Assembly: GCA_017435485.1 (NCBI GenBank)
Contig: JAFSEY010000004.1
Location: 124,001 to 188,000, forward strand
Length of the DNA: 64,000 nucleotides
DNA from: Bacilli bacterium
GTDB taxonomy: Bacteria > Bacillota_I > Bacilli_A > RF39 > UBA660
Direction of reading: 5' to 3'
Part shown: piece after piece, positions 55,291-64,000 of the stretch
Layout: the number at the start of each line of letters is the position of its first letter
Numbering within the stretch: the stretch's first letter is position 1
Program-made: the position numbers and the translations under genes
The notes under the pieces: generated by a model
The model's database searches: none
What the model saw: only the letters and a program-made list of their open reading frames with translations
Told to the model about the DNA's origin: nothing

Positions 55291-56558
55291 GAGTTTTATG
55301 GATAGTTAATACAATTTTTAATTACCCTGCAAAAAAAATGAAATTAAAACCAACAGTTTTTGGAGGTTGGTTAAATTCATTATTTAATAATTTAAAAAAT
55401 AGAAAAGAGATTGAAAAGTTAGCTATTGCTACAGTTTATAATGGTAGGGAATTAAAAAAATTTGAAGATGGTAACGTTGTATATTATTTGTTACCAGTTA
55501 ATAACATAAATAAATATGATAAGAAATTAGAAACTATGTGGTATAAGGTAACAAAAGAATTTTTTCCAGATGTAGTTCATATTCACGGTACTGAATATCC
55601 TCATGTTTCTGCTTTTTTAAATTGTAATTTGAATGTTAAAACTTGTACCTCTATTCAAGGATTGGTTTCTGTATGTGGTGTAAAAGATACATATAATGCA
55701 GGGATTAATGCTAAAGATATGTTAAAAAGCATTACTATTAGGGATATTCTAAAAAAAGATCTATTATTTTTTCAATATAGAAACTTTATAAAAAAGGGGT
55801 TCTTTGAAAAAAGTACTTTACAAAAGACAAATATTATAATTGGAAGAACTTCGTGGGATAAAGCATATGCTTATAAAATTACTAAAGAAAACAAATATGA
55901 ATTATGTAATGAGAGTTTAAGAGAAGTTTTTTATACAAATAATTGGGATATAAATAATATCAATAGACATACCATTTTTGTAAGTCAGGCTACTTATCCT
56001 ATAAAAGGATTTCATAAAGTTATTGAAATGTTAAATATTATAAAAGACGAATATCCTGATATATTGATTTATGTTGCTGGTCCTAATATCATTAAAAATG
56101 ATAGTATTAAAGAGAAACTTAAGATGAATGGATATAGTAAATATATTAACAAATTAGTAAAAAAATATAAATTACAAAATAATATTAAATTTGTTGGTTT
56201 ATTAAATGAACAAGATATGTGTAATTATTTGTTGAAGTCGCATGTTTTTTTACAAGCATCTTCAATAGAAAATAGTCCAAACTCATTAGGCGAAGCTATG
56301 CTTTTAGGTATGCCTGTTGTAGCATCGTATGTTGGTGGAACTGCTGATATGTTATTAGATAAACAAGAAGGTTTATTATATCCCTTTGGAGATTGTGCAA
56401 TGATGGCGAAATATATAAAGGATATTTTTAATGACGATAAATATGCATTGAAATTAGGAAAAAATGCTCAAATGCATGCTAGAATAACACATAATATTAT
56501 AACTAATGTTAATAAAACTATAGAAATATATAACAAATTACAAAAGGAGGAAGAATGA
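55287..56558 (+). CDS. Family 4 glycosyltransferase
   Basis: A 423-residue GT-B protein, ATGA overlap. DVVHIHGTEYPHVSAFL in the N-domain; SQATYPIKGFHKVIEML, KFVGLLNEQDMCNYL and NSPNSLGEAMLLGMPVVAS in the C-domain with the EX7E-like site. Donor unknown. Confidence 0.9.
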   Translation: MRVLWIVNTIFNYPAKKMKLKPTVFGGWLNSLFNNLKNRKEIEKLAIATVYNGRELKKFEDGNVVYYLLPVNNINKYDKKLETMWYKVTKEFFPDVVHIHGTEYPHVSAFLNCNLNVKTCTSIQGLVSVCGVKDTYNAGINAKDMLKSITIRDILKKDLLFFQYRNFIKKGFFEKSTLQKTNIIIGRTSWDKAYAYKITKENKYELCNESLREVFYTNNWDINNINRHTIFVSQATYPIKGFHKVIEMLNIIKDEYPDILIYVAGPNIIKNDSIKEKLKMNGYSKYINKLVKKYKLQNNIKFVGLLNEQDMCNYLLKSHVFLQASSIENSPNSLGEAMLLGMPVVASYVGGTADMLLDKQEGLLYPFGDCAMMAKYIKDIFNDDKYALKLGKNAQMHARITHNIITNVNKTIEIYNKLQKEEE

Positions 56559-57721
56559 AGATAACGTTTTTTTCAAATTTTTTAAACCATCATCAATTGC
56601 CATTTTGTATGGAAATGGTGGGTAAATTGGGTTCTAACTTTAAATTTGTTGTAACTGAAAAGATTCCTGAAGAAAGAATTAAATTAGGTTACGATGATAT
56701 GAATAATGCTTATGATTTTGTTGTAAGAAGTTATGAAGATGAAAAAGAAGCTTTTCGTTTGGGGTTAGAAAGTGATGTTGTAATAATTGGAAGTGCTCCT
56801 TCAAAATATATAAAAAAAAGATTAAAATATAAAAAGCTAACCTTTAGATATTCGGAAAGAATATTTAAAAGGGGTTTTAATATCAGAACTTGGTTATCTT
56901 TAATAAAAAACTATACTTTTAAGGAAAGAAAAAATGTTTATTTATTATGTTCAAGTGCTTATGCGGCTCATGATTATAATTGTGCTTTTGCGTTTAGAAA
57001 TAGAACTTTAAAATGGGGTTACTTTCCTAAAAGTTATGAGTATGATATTGAAAAATTAATTGCAAAAAAAGAAAAAAATAAAGTTGTAGAAATATTATGG
57101 GTTGGAAGATTAGTTAACTATAAACATCCAGAATATGCAATTGAGGTTGCTAAACGTTTAAAAGATGATAATATAAGATTTAAAATGAATATTATTGGAA
57201 CAGGAAATTTAGAAAATAAATTAAGAGAATATATCAAAGATAATGAATTAGAAAATGAAGTATATTTATTGGGTGCTGTTAATAATAAATTAGTAAGATC
57301 TTATATGGAAAGTGCAAATATATATTTATTTACAAGTGACTATGAAGAGGGATGGGGAGCTGTTTTAAATGAGGCTATGAATAGTGCTTGTGCTGTAGTA
57401 GCTTGCCATGCAATTGGAGCAGTGCCTTTTATGGTTAAACATAATCAAAATGCATTAATATATAAAAATGGTTCAAAGGAAGAATTGTTTTCTTATACTA
57501 GAGAGTTAATTACAAATTCAAAAAAAAGAACTAAAATAGCAAAAAAAGCTTACAATACTATAAATGAGGATTGGAATGCATCTGTTGCCTTCAATAGATT
57601 ATTAGAAATTATTAATGATTTTAAACGATTAAATAAATTTAAAGATGGTCCTTGTTCAATAGCAAAAAATATTAGTCAAAATAAAATGTATGATTGGATT
57701 ATGAGTAATGAGAATGGTTAA
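56555..57721 (+). CDS. Family 4 glycosyltransferase
   Basis: A 388-residue GT-B protein overlapping its neighbour by ATGA, AAAGGAGG site. C-domain motifs LWVGRLVNYKHPEYAIEVAK, YLLGAVNNKLVRSYMES and EEGWGAVLNEAMNSACAVVA. The N-domain motif SNFLNHHQLPFCMEM is shared with capsule glycosyltransferases. Donor unknown. Confidence 0.9.
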   Translation: MKITFFSNFLNHHQLPFCMEMVGKLGSNFKFVVTEKIPEERIKLGYDDMNNAYDFVVRSYEDEKEAFRLGLESDVVIIGSAPSKYIKKRLKYKKLTFRYSERIFKRGFNIRTWLSLIKNYTFKERKNVYLLCSSAYAAHDYNCAFAFRNRTLKWGYFPKSYEYDIEKLIAKKEKNKVVEILWVGRLVNYKHPEYAIEVAKRLKDDNIRFKMNIIGTGNLENKLREYIKDNELENEVYLLGAVNNKLVRSYMESANIYLFTSDYEEGWGAVLNEAMNSACAVVACHAIGAVPFMVKHNQNALIYKNGSKEELFSYTRELITNSKKRTKIAKKAYNTINEDWNASVAFNRLLEIINDFKRLNKFKDGPCSIAKNISQNKMYDWIMSNENG

Positions 57722-59006
57722 AAGTATAATAGAAAGATTTAAAAATTCAAAAATAATTAAAAACTCAATATGGATGATTTTAGCTACTATTATTCAAATG
57801 TTTATTTCTCTTTTTCTGAATATATTTATTGCGAGATATCTTGGGGCTAACAACTATGGAGTTATTAATTACGGTTTATCTTTTGTAAATTTTTTTGCAA
57901 GTGTATGTACATTAGGATTAAATACAATAGTTATAAAGTATTTAGTAACTGAAAAAGAAAATCAGGGACAAATTATATGGACTTGTATATTGTTAAGAAT
58001 AATTTCCAGTATTATTTCTATTATGTTAATATTAATAGTTATTGTCTTTTTAAAAGGATATGATCAATTAATTCTTATAACAACTTTTTTACAATCTATT
58101 ACATTAATTTTTGATTCTTTTTCTATTATTAATTTGTGGTATCAATCTAAATTAGAATCTAAATATACTGCAGTTGTTACATTTATTGCTTATATAGTTA
58201 TGGCTCTATATAAAATAATATTATTGATAGCAAAGAAAAATGTAATATGGTTTGCTGCTTCACATTGTGTTTCATCATTAGTAACATCCATACTATTAAT
58301 TATTTTATATAAAAAACATAATGGACAAAAGTTTTCTTTTTCTTTACCTAAAGGTAAAGAATTATTAAAGCAAAGTTATCATTTTATCATATCTGGTTTA
58401 ATGGTAGCTGTATATGCACAAACTGATAAAATTATGATTGGAAGTATGATAAAGGATATTTCAGCAGTAGGGTATTATTCAGTTGCAACAACCGTGGTTT
58501 CACTATGGTCATTTATTCCAACTGCAATTATAAATTCTTTTCAACCTAACATTTTAGAAACGAAAAAAGTGGATAGTAATTCTTATGAAAAGAAATTGGT
58601 TCAACTATATACAATAGTAATTTATTTGAGTATTTTATATACATTATTTATTCTAGTTTTTGGGAGACTATTGGTTTTAATTTTATATGGTAATGAATAT
58701 TTGCCTGCCGTTGTGAGTTTAAAGATTGCGATAATTGGTTGTTTATTTTCGTTTGTTGGTGTCATAAGAGAATTTTGGTTAATTTGTGAAAACAAACAAA
58801 AATACGCTAAGTGGTTTGCTCTAATTGGAGTTATTACTAATATAGTTCTTAACTTTATAATGATTCCATTCTTAGGTATAGAAGGGGCTGCTATAGCTAC
58901 AACGATCACCCAAATTATGACTGGATTGTTTGCTCCTTTATTTTTTAGAGATACAAGACTCGCATTTAAACATTTTTTAAAGGCTTTAATATTTCAATAT
59001 CAATAA
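57708..59006 (+). CDS. Wzx-type polysaccharide flippase
   Basis: A 432-residue membrane protein with about 12 helices, starting KIIKNSIWMILATIIQMFIS, with ARYLGANNYGVINYGL as in the MATE/PST export family. Overlap with the previous gene is 14 nt. It should move the lipid-linked repeat across the membrane for the polymerase at 52828. No Wzz chain-length regulator is seen. Confidence 0.9.
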   Translation: MRMVKSIIERFKNSKIIKNSIWMILATIIQMFISLFLNIFIARYLGANNYGVINYGLSFVNFFASVCTLGLNTIVIKYLVTEKENQGQIIWTCILLRIISSIISIMLILIVIVFLKGYDQLILITTFLQSITLIFDSFSIINLWYQSKLESKYTAVVTFIAYIVMALYKIILLIAKKNVIWFAASHCVSSLVTSILLIILYKKHNGQKFSFSLPKGKELLKQSYHFIISGLMVAVYAQTDKIMIGSMIKDISAVGYYSVATTVVSLWSFIPTAIINSFQPNILETKKVDSNSYEKKLVQLYTIVIYLSILYTLFILVFGRLLVLILYGNEYLPAVVSLKIAIIGCLFSFVGVIREFWLICENKQKYAKWFALIGVITNIVLNFIMIPFLGIEGAAIATTITQIMTGLFAPLFFRDTRLAFKHFLKALIFQYQ

Positions 59007-59136
59007 ATTGTGATGTTTTGTAAAAACATTGAATTTGGTGACAAAAATTTATTAACTGAAATAATAAAACAATTAAGTCTTTTTTTTGAAGACTAAATAA
59101 GTTATAATTAATTTAAAGATATAGAGGAGTAAAAAT

Positions 59137-60183
59137 ATGAAAAAGAAAATATTATTAGTATTATTACTATTATTACTTTGCTGTGGTTGTGGCAAAAATG
59201 AAACAAATAAAAAAGAACAATCAAATAATAAGAAAGAAGACGTACAAATAAAAGAAGAGTTAAAAAATAATGAAGAAACAAAACAAAAAAAGGTTACTAT
59301 TGTTGATTTAGATAGTAATAAAAGACCTATTGCTGTTATGATTAACACTCATAAACAAGCAAGACCTCAAGCAGGATTATCTGATGCAATTATTGTTTAT
59401 GAACTTATGGTTGAAGGCGGCATTACGAGAATGATGGCATTGTATAACCAAGATTTTGAAGAAAAAAAGATTGGATCAATTAGAAGTTCAAGACATAATT
59501 ATTTAGATTATGTATTGGAAAATGACGCAATTTATGTTCACTGGGGTGGATCAGATGTTGCATATGATCATATAAAAAATTTAAAATTAGATCATATTGA
59601 TGGTATGGTATATGGTAATAAATATTTCACTACTGATTCAAGTTTGAAAAGATCAAAAGAGCATACTAGATTTTCATCTAGTGATTTAATTAAAAAAGCT
59701 ATTGCAGATAAAAAGTTTAGAACAACTACTGATAAAGGATACTTGCTAAACTATACTGCTGAAGAAGTTGATTTATCTAAAAAAGAAGATGCTAAAGTAG
59801 CAAATAATGTGACAATTAAGTATTCTAGTTATCAAACAGTTGCTTATGAATATAATGCTCTAGAGAAAGTTTATTATAGAAGTATGAGTGGCAAAAAACA
59901 TGACGATTTAGTTACTGGTGAACAATATCATTTTAAAAATATAATTGCTTATGATGTTCAATACGATAGTTATGAAGGTACTAAATTAAGAGATTTAAAA
60001 AACATTGGTTCAGGTACTGGGGTATATATCACTAATGGCTATAGTATACCAATTAAATGGACTAAAGATAGTAGAGCAGGTCAAACTAAATATGCATATA
60101 TGGATGGAACAGAAATAGATGTATCTGATGGTAATACATTTATTCAAATTTATCCAAAAGACGGAAAATTAACAATTAATTAG
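59137..60183 (+). CDS. YerB-like DUF3048 lipoprotein
   Basis: A 348-residue lipoprotein. Signal and lipobox LLLLCCGC, a K/E/N-rich linker of about 40 residues, then DUF3048: RPIAVMINTHKQARPQAGLSDA, YELMVEGGITRMMALY, IGSIRSSRHNYLDYV and a C-terminal domain ending in TKYAYMDGTEI. The function of the family is not settled. AGAGGAG site; TATAAT at 59103. Confidence 0.9.
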   Translation: MKKKILLVLLLLLLCCGCGKNETNKKEQSNNKKEDVQIKEELKNNEETKQKKVTIVDLDSNKRPIAVMINTHKQARPQAGLSDAIIVYELMVEGGITRMMALYNQDFEEKKIGSIRSSRHNYLDYVLENDAIYVHWGGSDVAYDHIKNLKLDHIDGMVYGNKYFTTDSSLKRSKEHTRFSSSDLIKKAIADKKFRTTTDKGYLLNYTAEEVDLSKKEDAKVANNVTIKYSSYQTVAYEYNALEKVYYRSMSGKKHDDLVTGEQYHFKNIIAYDVQYDSYEGTKLRDLKNIGSGTGVYITNGYSIPIKWTKDSRAGQTKYAYMDGTEIDVSDGNTFIQIYPKDGKLTIN

Positions 60184-60189
60184 AACTAC

Positions 60190-60222
60190 AGTGAGGAAAT
60201 TAACTTTTTCTTCACTTTTTTT
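60190..60222 (+). terminator. Rho-independent terminator
   Basis: AGTGAGGAA and TTCTTCACT (one G-U) then T run. Directly after it TTATCTT and AAGATAA (60221-60241) form an inverted repeat over the -10 of the next gene. Confidence 0.75.
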
Positions 60223-60267
60223 ATCTTTTATGTTAAGATAATAGTCCGATTAAAGGGGCTGTTAATT

Positions 60268-61230
60268 ATGGAAAAAAATATTGTTATAAACAACTTAAAA
60301 GATGTTTTAGAAAGTTCTACTATGACAACATACTTAAATAGTGTATCATCAGAAACAGAAAAATTTAAATGGCTTCAAAAAGCTTTATATTTTATGATTA
60401 GTACTGGTAATTATGAAGAAGTATATATGTATTTATTAAAGGGGTATGATATTACTTTTCCTAAAGAATATTTAAGTAATAAAATAAAAACAGAAAAAGA
60501 AATTCAAGAATTATTTAAAAATAATTATTTAGGAAAAGGTTTTTGGTATCATGGAACCTCAAAGTATGCTAGTGAAAATATTTTAGATAAAGGATTATGT
60601 AGTTTAGAACAAAGATATGGTAAAGAATTTATCACTGATGTTGTAATAGTTAATCAACTATGTAAGGACATAGCTAACTCGACCGAAAAATATAGCTTAG
60701 GTAAAGTAAAATTAGATGAAAAATTACCATTAGATTTTCTAAAAGGAAGTTTTAGTCGTGTTTGGTTAAGTGCTGAAATATCACAAGCATTTCATTATGC
60801 TAACAATAATAACGCTTGGCTTAGAACTTTTATTAAGAACTTATTAATATTTTTTAAAGTTCAATTTAACTATATAGATTATAATAATAAGGAAAATTTA
60901 TACGAACAAATAACTAATTCTTTAATTAAAAGTAAAGCTATTATAAGCAAAGTTGAAATAGAAACGATATTAAATTTTATTGATAAATATTATAATGATT
61001 TAGAAATGAGTAAATCTTTAAAAGATATAGCATTAGTTTTTATTAATCCAAATGCAAATTTAAATAACATAGTAACGTACCATGATGATAAAAATAGAGG
61101 TATTACTCATATTTTAGGACAAATAAGCACTCAGGAATTGTCTAGCACTTATATTGCTCAAGAAGATTTGGCGGTCTTAAATTTTAATGAAAATGGATCA
61201 TTATCATTAAAACTAGGAAAAAGGGGATAA
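60268..61230 (+). CDS. Putative ADP-ribosyltransferase-fold protein
   Basis: A 320-residue soluble protein that I cannot assign firmly. The segment FWYHGTSKYASENILDKGL (H95-G-T) matches motif I of many PARP/diphtheria-toxin-like ADP-ribosyltransferases, followed at a typical distance by RVWLSAEISQAFHYANN (Y177). A late STQELSSTYIAQEDL (E290) would be the third position of an H-Y-E triad. It has no signal peptide or transporter neighbours, so it acts inside the cell. The sigma-family gene starts 4 nt after its stop. AAAGGGG site. It may also be another HGT-motif fold. Confidence 0.58.
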   Translation: MEKNIVINNLKDVLESSTMTTYLNSVSSETEKFKWLQKALYFMISTGNYEEVYMYLLKGYDITFPKEYLSNKIKTEKEIQELFKNNYLGKGFWYHGTSKYASENILDKGLCSLEQRYGKEFITDVVIVNQLCKDIANSTEKYSLGKVKLDEKLPLDFLKGSFSRVWLSAEISQAFHYANNNNAWLRTFIKNLLIFFKVQFNYIDYNNKENLYEQITNSLIKSKAIISKVEIETILNFIDKYYNDLEMSKSLKDIALVFINPNANLNNIVTYHDDKNRGITHILGQISTQELSSTYIAQEDLAVLNFNENGSLSLKLGKRG

Positions 61231-61234
61231 TAAT

Positions 61235-62380
61235 ATGAAAAAATCTAATAATCTAACCTTTATTGATAAAGTAATAAATTTAGAGTATACAGAAGAAACA
61301 TTTTTCTTAAATTATTATCGTCTAACTGATTGTTTAAGAAAATTAGAATTTGATTCTTCTCATACCAATTGTCTAGCTTTGTTAAATAACAATCAAAATG
61401 TTTTAAAATTAATAAAGTATATGTTTAATAAAAATAAAGACGATATTTTATTAGGAAATTTTACTAATTTTACTAAAGATTTAATATTAATTAACTTAAT
61501 AATAGCCTACTGTGATTGCGCCCAAATTGAAATAAAGAAAAAGAAAATCAATATAAAACATTTAGCTAATCCAGTATTAACTTCTAAAGAAGAAATAGCA
61601 TTATTTGACCTATATAAAATGGGTAATAGAGAAGCCATGGATATTATAATATTAAGAAATCTAAATTTAGTAAGGCATTTTTCTTATAAATTTGCTGAAA
61701 AATATGAAATAAAAGACATCCATACAATAAATGATATGATATCATATGGAACAATTGGATTATATGACGCTTTAAATGCTTTTGAGGCAAGTAAGGGGAA
61801 ATTTACTACATATGCTTCTATAAAAATAATGTCACAAATTACATCTTATTTAAAGTATAATAATCATGTGATAAAAAAATCTAAATCATATACAGATCGT
61901 AAAACATATTTAGATAATAAAGAAAATGAGTTAACAGTTATTTTAGGTAGAAAACCAACCATAGAAGAATTTTCAAATTATGTTGGTTATTCTCAAACAG
62001 CTTTAAAAAAATTTGACCAAAAAGCTCTAACTATAGTAGATGCATATATTAAAACTGATAATGAAGAAATCAATATTATAGATAATATAGAATCGCCTGA
62101 TAGTATTGAACAAGAATTAAGCAAAAGCGAAATAATAGTTTTATTTCAAAAATGCAAGTTAACTAAATGTCAAATGAAATATTTAATGCATTATTGTTTT
62201 GATAAGATGTCTTACCCGGAAATTGGAAGACTATATGATATAACTTATCAAGCAGTCCAAAATAACATAAAGTATGCAATCATTAAAATAAAAAACTCAG
62301 AATATGGTCAAAATTATTTAAGTCAAGTGTTGGGGAATAAATTTGATGACATTTCGACAAGAAAAAGAACAATAAATTAA
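61235..62380 (+). CDS. Sigma-70 family RNA polymerase sigma factor
   Basis: A 381-residue sigma factor with a long N-terminal extension of about 115 residues unlike RpoD. Region 2 is clear: NLNLVRHFSYKFAEKY, then DMISYGTIGLYDALNAFEAS and GKFTTYASIKIMSQITSYL. Region 3 is GRKPTIEEFSNYVGYS, and region 4 is LTKCQMKYLMHYCFDKMSYPEIGRLYDIT followed by QAVQNNIKYAI. It lacks region 1.1 and the RpoD signature, so it is an alternative sigma factor. It lies between an ART-like gene and a sigma-4-like gene, in one transcript. Confidence 0.88.
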   Translation: MKKSNNLTFIDKVINLEYTEETFFLNYYRLTDCLRKLEFDSSHTNCLALLNNNQNVLKLIKYMFNKNKDDILLGNFTNFTKDLILINLIIAYCDCAQIEIKKKKINIKHLANPVLTSKEEIALFDLYKMGNREAMDIIILRNLNLVRHFSYKFAEKYEIKDIHTINDMISYGTIGLYDALNAFEASKGKFTTYASIKIMSQITSYLKYNNHVIKKSKSYTDRKTYLDNKENELTVILGRKPTIEEFSNYVGYSQTALKKFDQKALTIVDAYIKTDNEEINIIDNIESPDSIEQELSKSEIIVLFQKCKLTKCQMKYLMHYCFDKMSYPEIGRLYDITYQAVQNNIKYAIIKIKNSEYGQNYLSQVLGNKFDDISTRKRTIN

Positions 62381-62390
62381 GGAGGACTTT

Positions 62391-64000
62391 ATGAAATTTG
62401 TTAATATTTTAAAAAAGCTGGACCTTATTGATGTTGAAAAATTAATTAAAGAAGTAAAAGAGTTATTTAAGATGTTCAAATTATCTAATAATGAAGAAAA
62501 TATTATATTAGACAATGCTGCTAAAATACTTTTAAGAAAACAATCAATAACTTATTCTATTGCTAAATCTACTTTTAATTTACAATATATAAAAACAATA
62601 AAACAAAAAATTAAAGATGAAACTATTAATATAGAAGAAATAATATTTCAATATCCGGAAATAAAGGATAATATTTTATATAAAGATATTATTAATGCTC
62701 ACCAAAGAAAATTAAATTCAAAAACTACACCAATTTTAGTATTTGATTTACCTTTTATAACAATAAATCCTAATATACCTAAAGATGAAACGATAAAGTT
62801 GTTAAATAGTTGTTCAGAGATTCAATATAATTATGTACTAAACCATTTAACAAAAAAAGAACATAATATCTTAATTAAAAAATATGGGATTAAATTAGAT
62901 GAAAACAATGTTATAGGTGTTAAAGATAATCAATATTTAATAGACGTTATAATTCCTAAAATAGACAATATGATTAATCGTTTTGCGGGATATTATTATT
63001 TTGATCAAATATTTGCTGATAAAAATAATAAGCTTGAATCTGTATCAGCTTTTTATAGTTTAGATAGTCGATATAAAAGAATATTAATTAGATGTTATGG
63101 GCCTAAATTAGATCAGCCGATAGATAAAAATATTAGTCAAGATTTAGAACAAAAACTAAAAAACTTGATAATTCCTAGATTAAGAAATAACGATAATAAA
63201 ATAACTAATAGTCGCAAAATGGTGAGTTTTCAACGACTTTTAATTAGTGGAGAAGATTATACACTATCTATGCTTCCCCAAGGATATATAGATTTAATAA
63301 ATGCTGCTATAGGTAACGACCAAAAAGTTTTTAGTTCATGCTCTAATTCTTCAGATACTAAAGAATTAATTAGAATTATTGATTATTTATTAGAAATAAT
63401 ATTGACATCTGAAGAAATTTCAATACTAAGTTATCATTATGGTTTAATTGATAATCAAAGGCTTACTTTTAAAGAAATTGCAGACAAATTTGGATTGAAA
63501 AAAAGCAAAATTAGTAATAATTATATAAGTATAATTGAAAAACTTAGATTATCACCAGAATTAAAAAAATTATTTCAGTATTTAAATAAAAAAAATAATA
63601 GTATTCAATTAAATGCATTAATAAAAAAGACAAGTGAAGACAATAAAGGTGAATATAATTTACTTACGAGTTTTTATGGTTTCTTTTCTAAAGATGAAGT
63701 GACAAAATTGTCGTCTGCCATGAGATGCCTTACTGCAGACGAAATATTACTTATCAATGATATATTTTATCTTGGATTATCTCAAGAAATAAATTTAAAA
63801 AATATTTATGATGAAGAAAAAATACAGTTAAAAAGCATAGTTGAAAAAATAAAACAACACATTTTAAATGATAATCATATAGAAAACAGCTTTTCAGGCC
63901 AAAAAATATATAATATTTGTACTAGATTATATGTGGAACCAATATATAATGATATATGTTCAAATTTATCAACTATTGAAAAAGATGTATTAAATTTATG
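62391..64000 (+). CDS. Long protein with repeated sigma-region-4-like modules, 3'-truncated
   Basis: The frame is open from ATG 62391, 5 nt after AAGGAGG, to the window end (536 codons). It contains a clear sigma-70 region 4 helix-turn-helix at residues about 341-390 (ILTSEEISILSYHYGLIDNQ, then LTFKEIADKFGLKKSKIS). Two earlier stretches look like diverged copies of the same module: NHLTKKEHNILIKKYGIKLD (151-170) and YSLDSRYKRILIRCYGPKLD (222-241), both ending in a IIP-(K/R)-(I/L) turn. A fourth may start at the edge (NLSTIEKDVLNL). No signal peptide. It is 10 nt behind the sigma gene. Function unknown. Confidence 0.72.
   Translation, partial: MKFVNILKKLDLIDVEKLIKEVKELFKMFKLSNNEENIILDNAAKILLRKQSITYSIAKSTFNLQYIKTIKQKIKDETINIEEIIFQYPEIKDNILYKDIINAHQRKLNSKTTPILVFDLPFITINPNIPKDETIKLLNSCSEIQYNYVLNHLTKKEHNILIKKYGIKLDENNVIGVKDNQYLIDVIIPKIDNMINRFAGYYYFDQIFADKNNKLESVSAFYSLDSRYKRILIRCYGPKLDQPIDKNISQDLEQKLKNLIIPRLRNNDNKITNSRKMVSFQRLLISGEDYTLSMLPQGYIDLINAAIGNDQKVFSSCSNSSDTKELIRIIDYLLEIILTSEEISILSYHYGLIDNQRLTFKEIADKFGLKKSKISNNYISIIEKLRLSPELKKLFQYLNKKNNSIQLNALIKKTSEDNKGEYNLLTSFYGFFSKDEVTKLSSAMRCLTADEILLINDIFYLGLSQEINLKNIYDEEKIQLKSIVEKIKQHILNDNHIENSFSGQKIYNICTRLYVEPIYNDICSNLSTIEKDVLNL

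Noticed and set aside
58622-58909. 95-codon minus-strand ORF within the flippase gene
   Set aside because: Shadow of a well-supported membrane gene on the other strand.
59076-59094. Hairpin AGTCTT/AAGACT as terminator of the flippase gene
   Set aside because: The stem is only six pairs and is not followed by a T run.

Overview
The window is AT-rich (by eye well under one third G+C), densely packed and mostly plus-strand. It looks like a chromosome segment of a low-GC, anaerobic member of the Bacillota, probably one of the uncultured gut Bacilli (RF39/RFN20-like); that placement is inference. Supporting signs are the pcrA-ligA pair, YvcK, YebC, a YerB-like lipoprotein, LCP and LTA-synthase-like wall enzymes, strong AGGAGG ribosome sites and an oxygen-sensitive class III ribonucleotide reductase. 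TGA is used as a stop in many genes, so this is genetic code 11 rather than the mycoplasma code, and MurC shows that peptidoglycan is made. No rRNA, tRNA, CRISPR, insertion sequence or prophage was seen.

Layout. 1-3.7 kb: the 3' part of an asparagine synthetase and three unrecognised helical proteins. 3.8-8.8 kb: pcrA, a sugar nucleotidyltransferase and ligA. 8.8-12.2 kb: a membrane-protein operon with a degenerate GGDEF protein and a YihY protein. 12.4-20.5 kb: an LTA-synthase-like enzyme, a complete asnB, a ZIP transporter, an SDR, a patatin and YebC. 20.6-22.7 kb: a small hydrophobic peptide locus, then Ku and an ATP-dependent ligase (minimal NHEJ). 22.7-25 kb: an OmpR-type two-component system and a short transcript behind a promoter with the same operator geometry as the regulator's own promoter. 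25-31 kb: small enzymes, prs, pduL, a second small-peptide locus, dusB and murC. 31.3-37.2 kb: an anaerobic RNR operon (NrdD-like paralog, NrdG, NrdD fused to a redoxin, thioredoxin reductase). 37.3-43.2 kb: LCP protein, dockerin-bearing glucosaminidase and a membrane-anchored Ig-like protein. 43.2-47 kb: a pseudogene, a left-handed beta-helix protein, a HAD phosphatase, YvcK and a WecA/TagO-like transferase. 47-59 kb: a capsule/exopolysaccharide locus with CapE-CapF-CapG (UDP-N-acetyl-L-fucosamine synthesis), glycosyltransferases, a glycosyltransferase-polymerase fusion and a flippase. 59-64 kb: a YerB-like lipoprotein, then a tight operon of an ART-like protein, a sigma-70-family factor and a long sigma-region-4-like protein that runs off the end.

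The most notable item is a pair of loci (about 20.66-20.99 and 28.39-28.71 kb) with the same architecture: a plus-strand promoter, a leader carrying AGTTGGGTG, a strong Shine-Dalgarno, an unlisted 27- or 29-codon hydrophobic ORF, and a minus-strand RNA of about 105-110 nt with its own consensus promoter and terminator overlapping the 3' end. This is the layout of a type I toxin-antitoxin module, but the peptides match no family I recognise. Second is the pair of 11-bp-periodic TTTCAY repeats at the same distance from the -10 box in front of the response-regulator gene and in front of a candidate small RNA just after the kinase gene.
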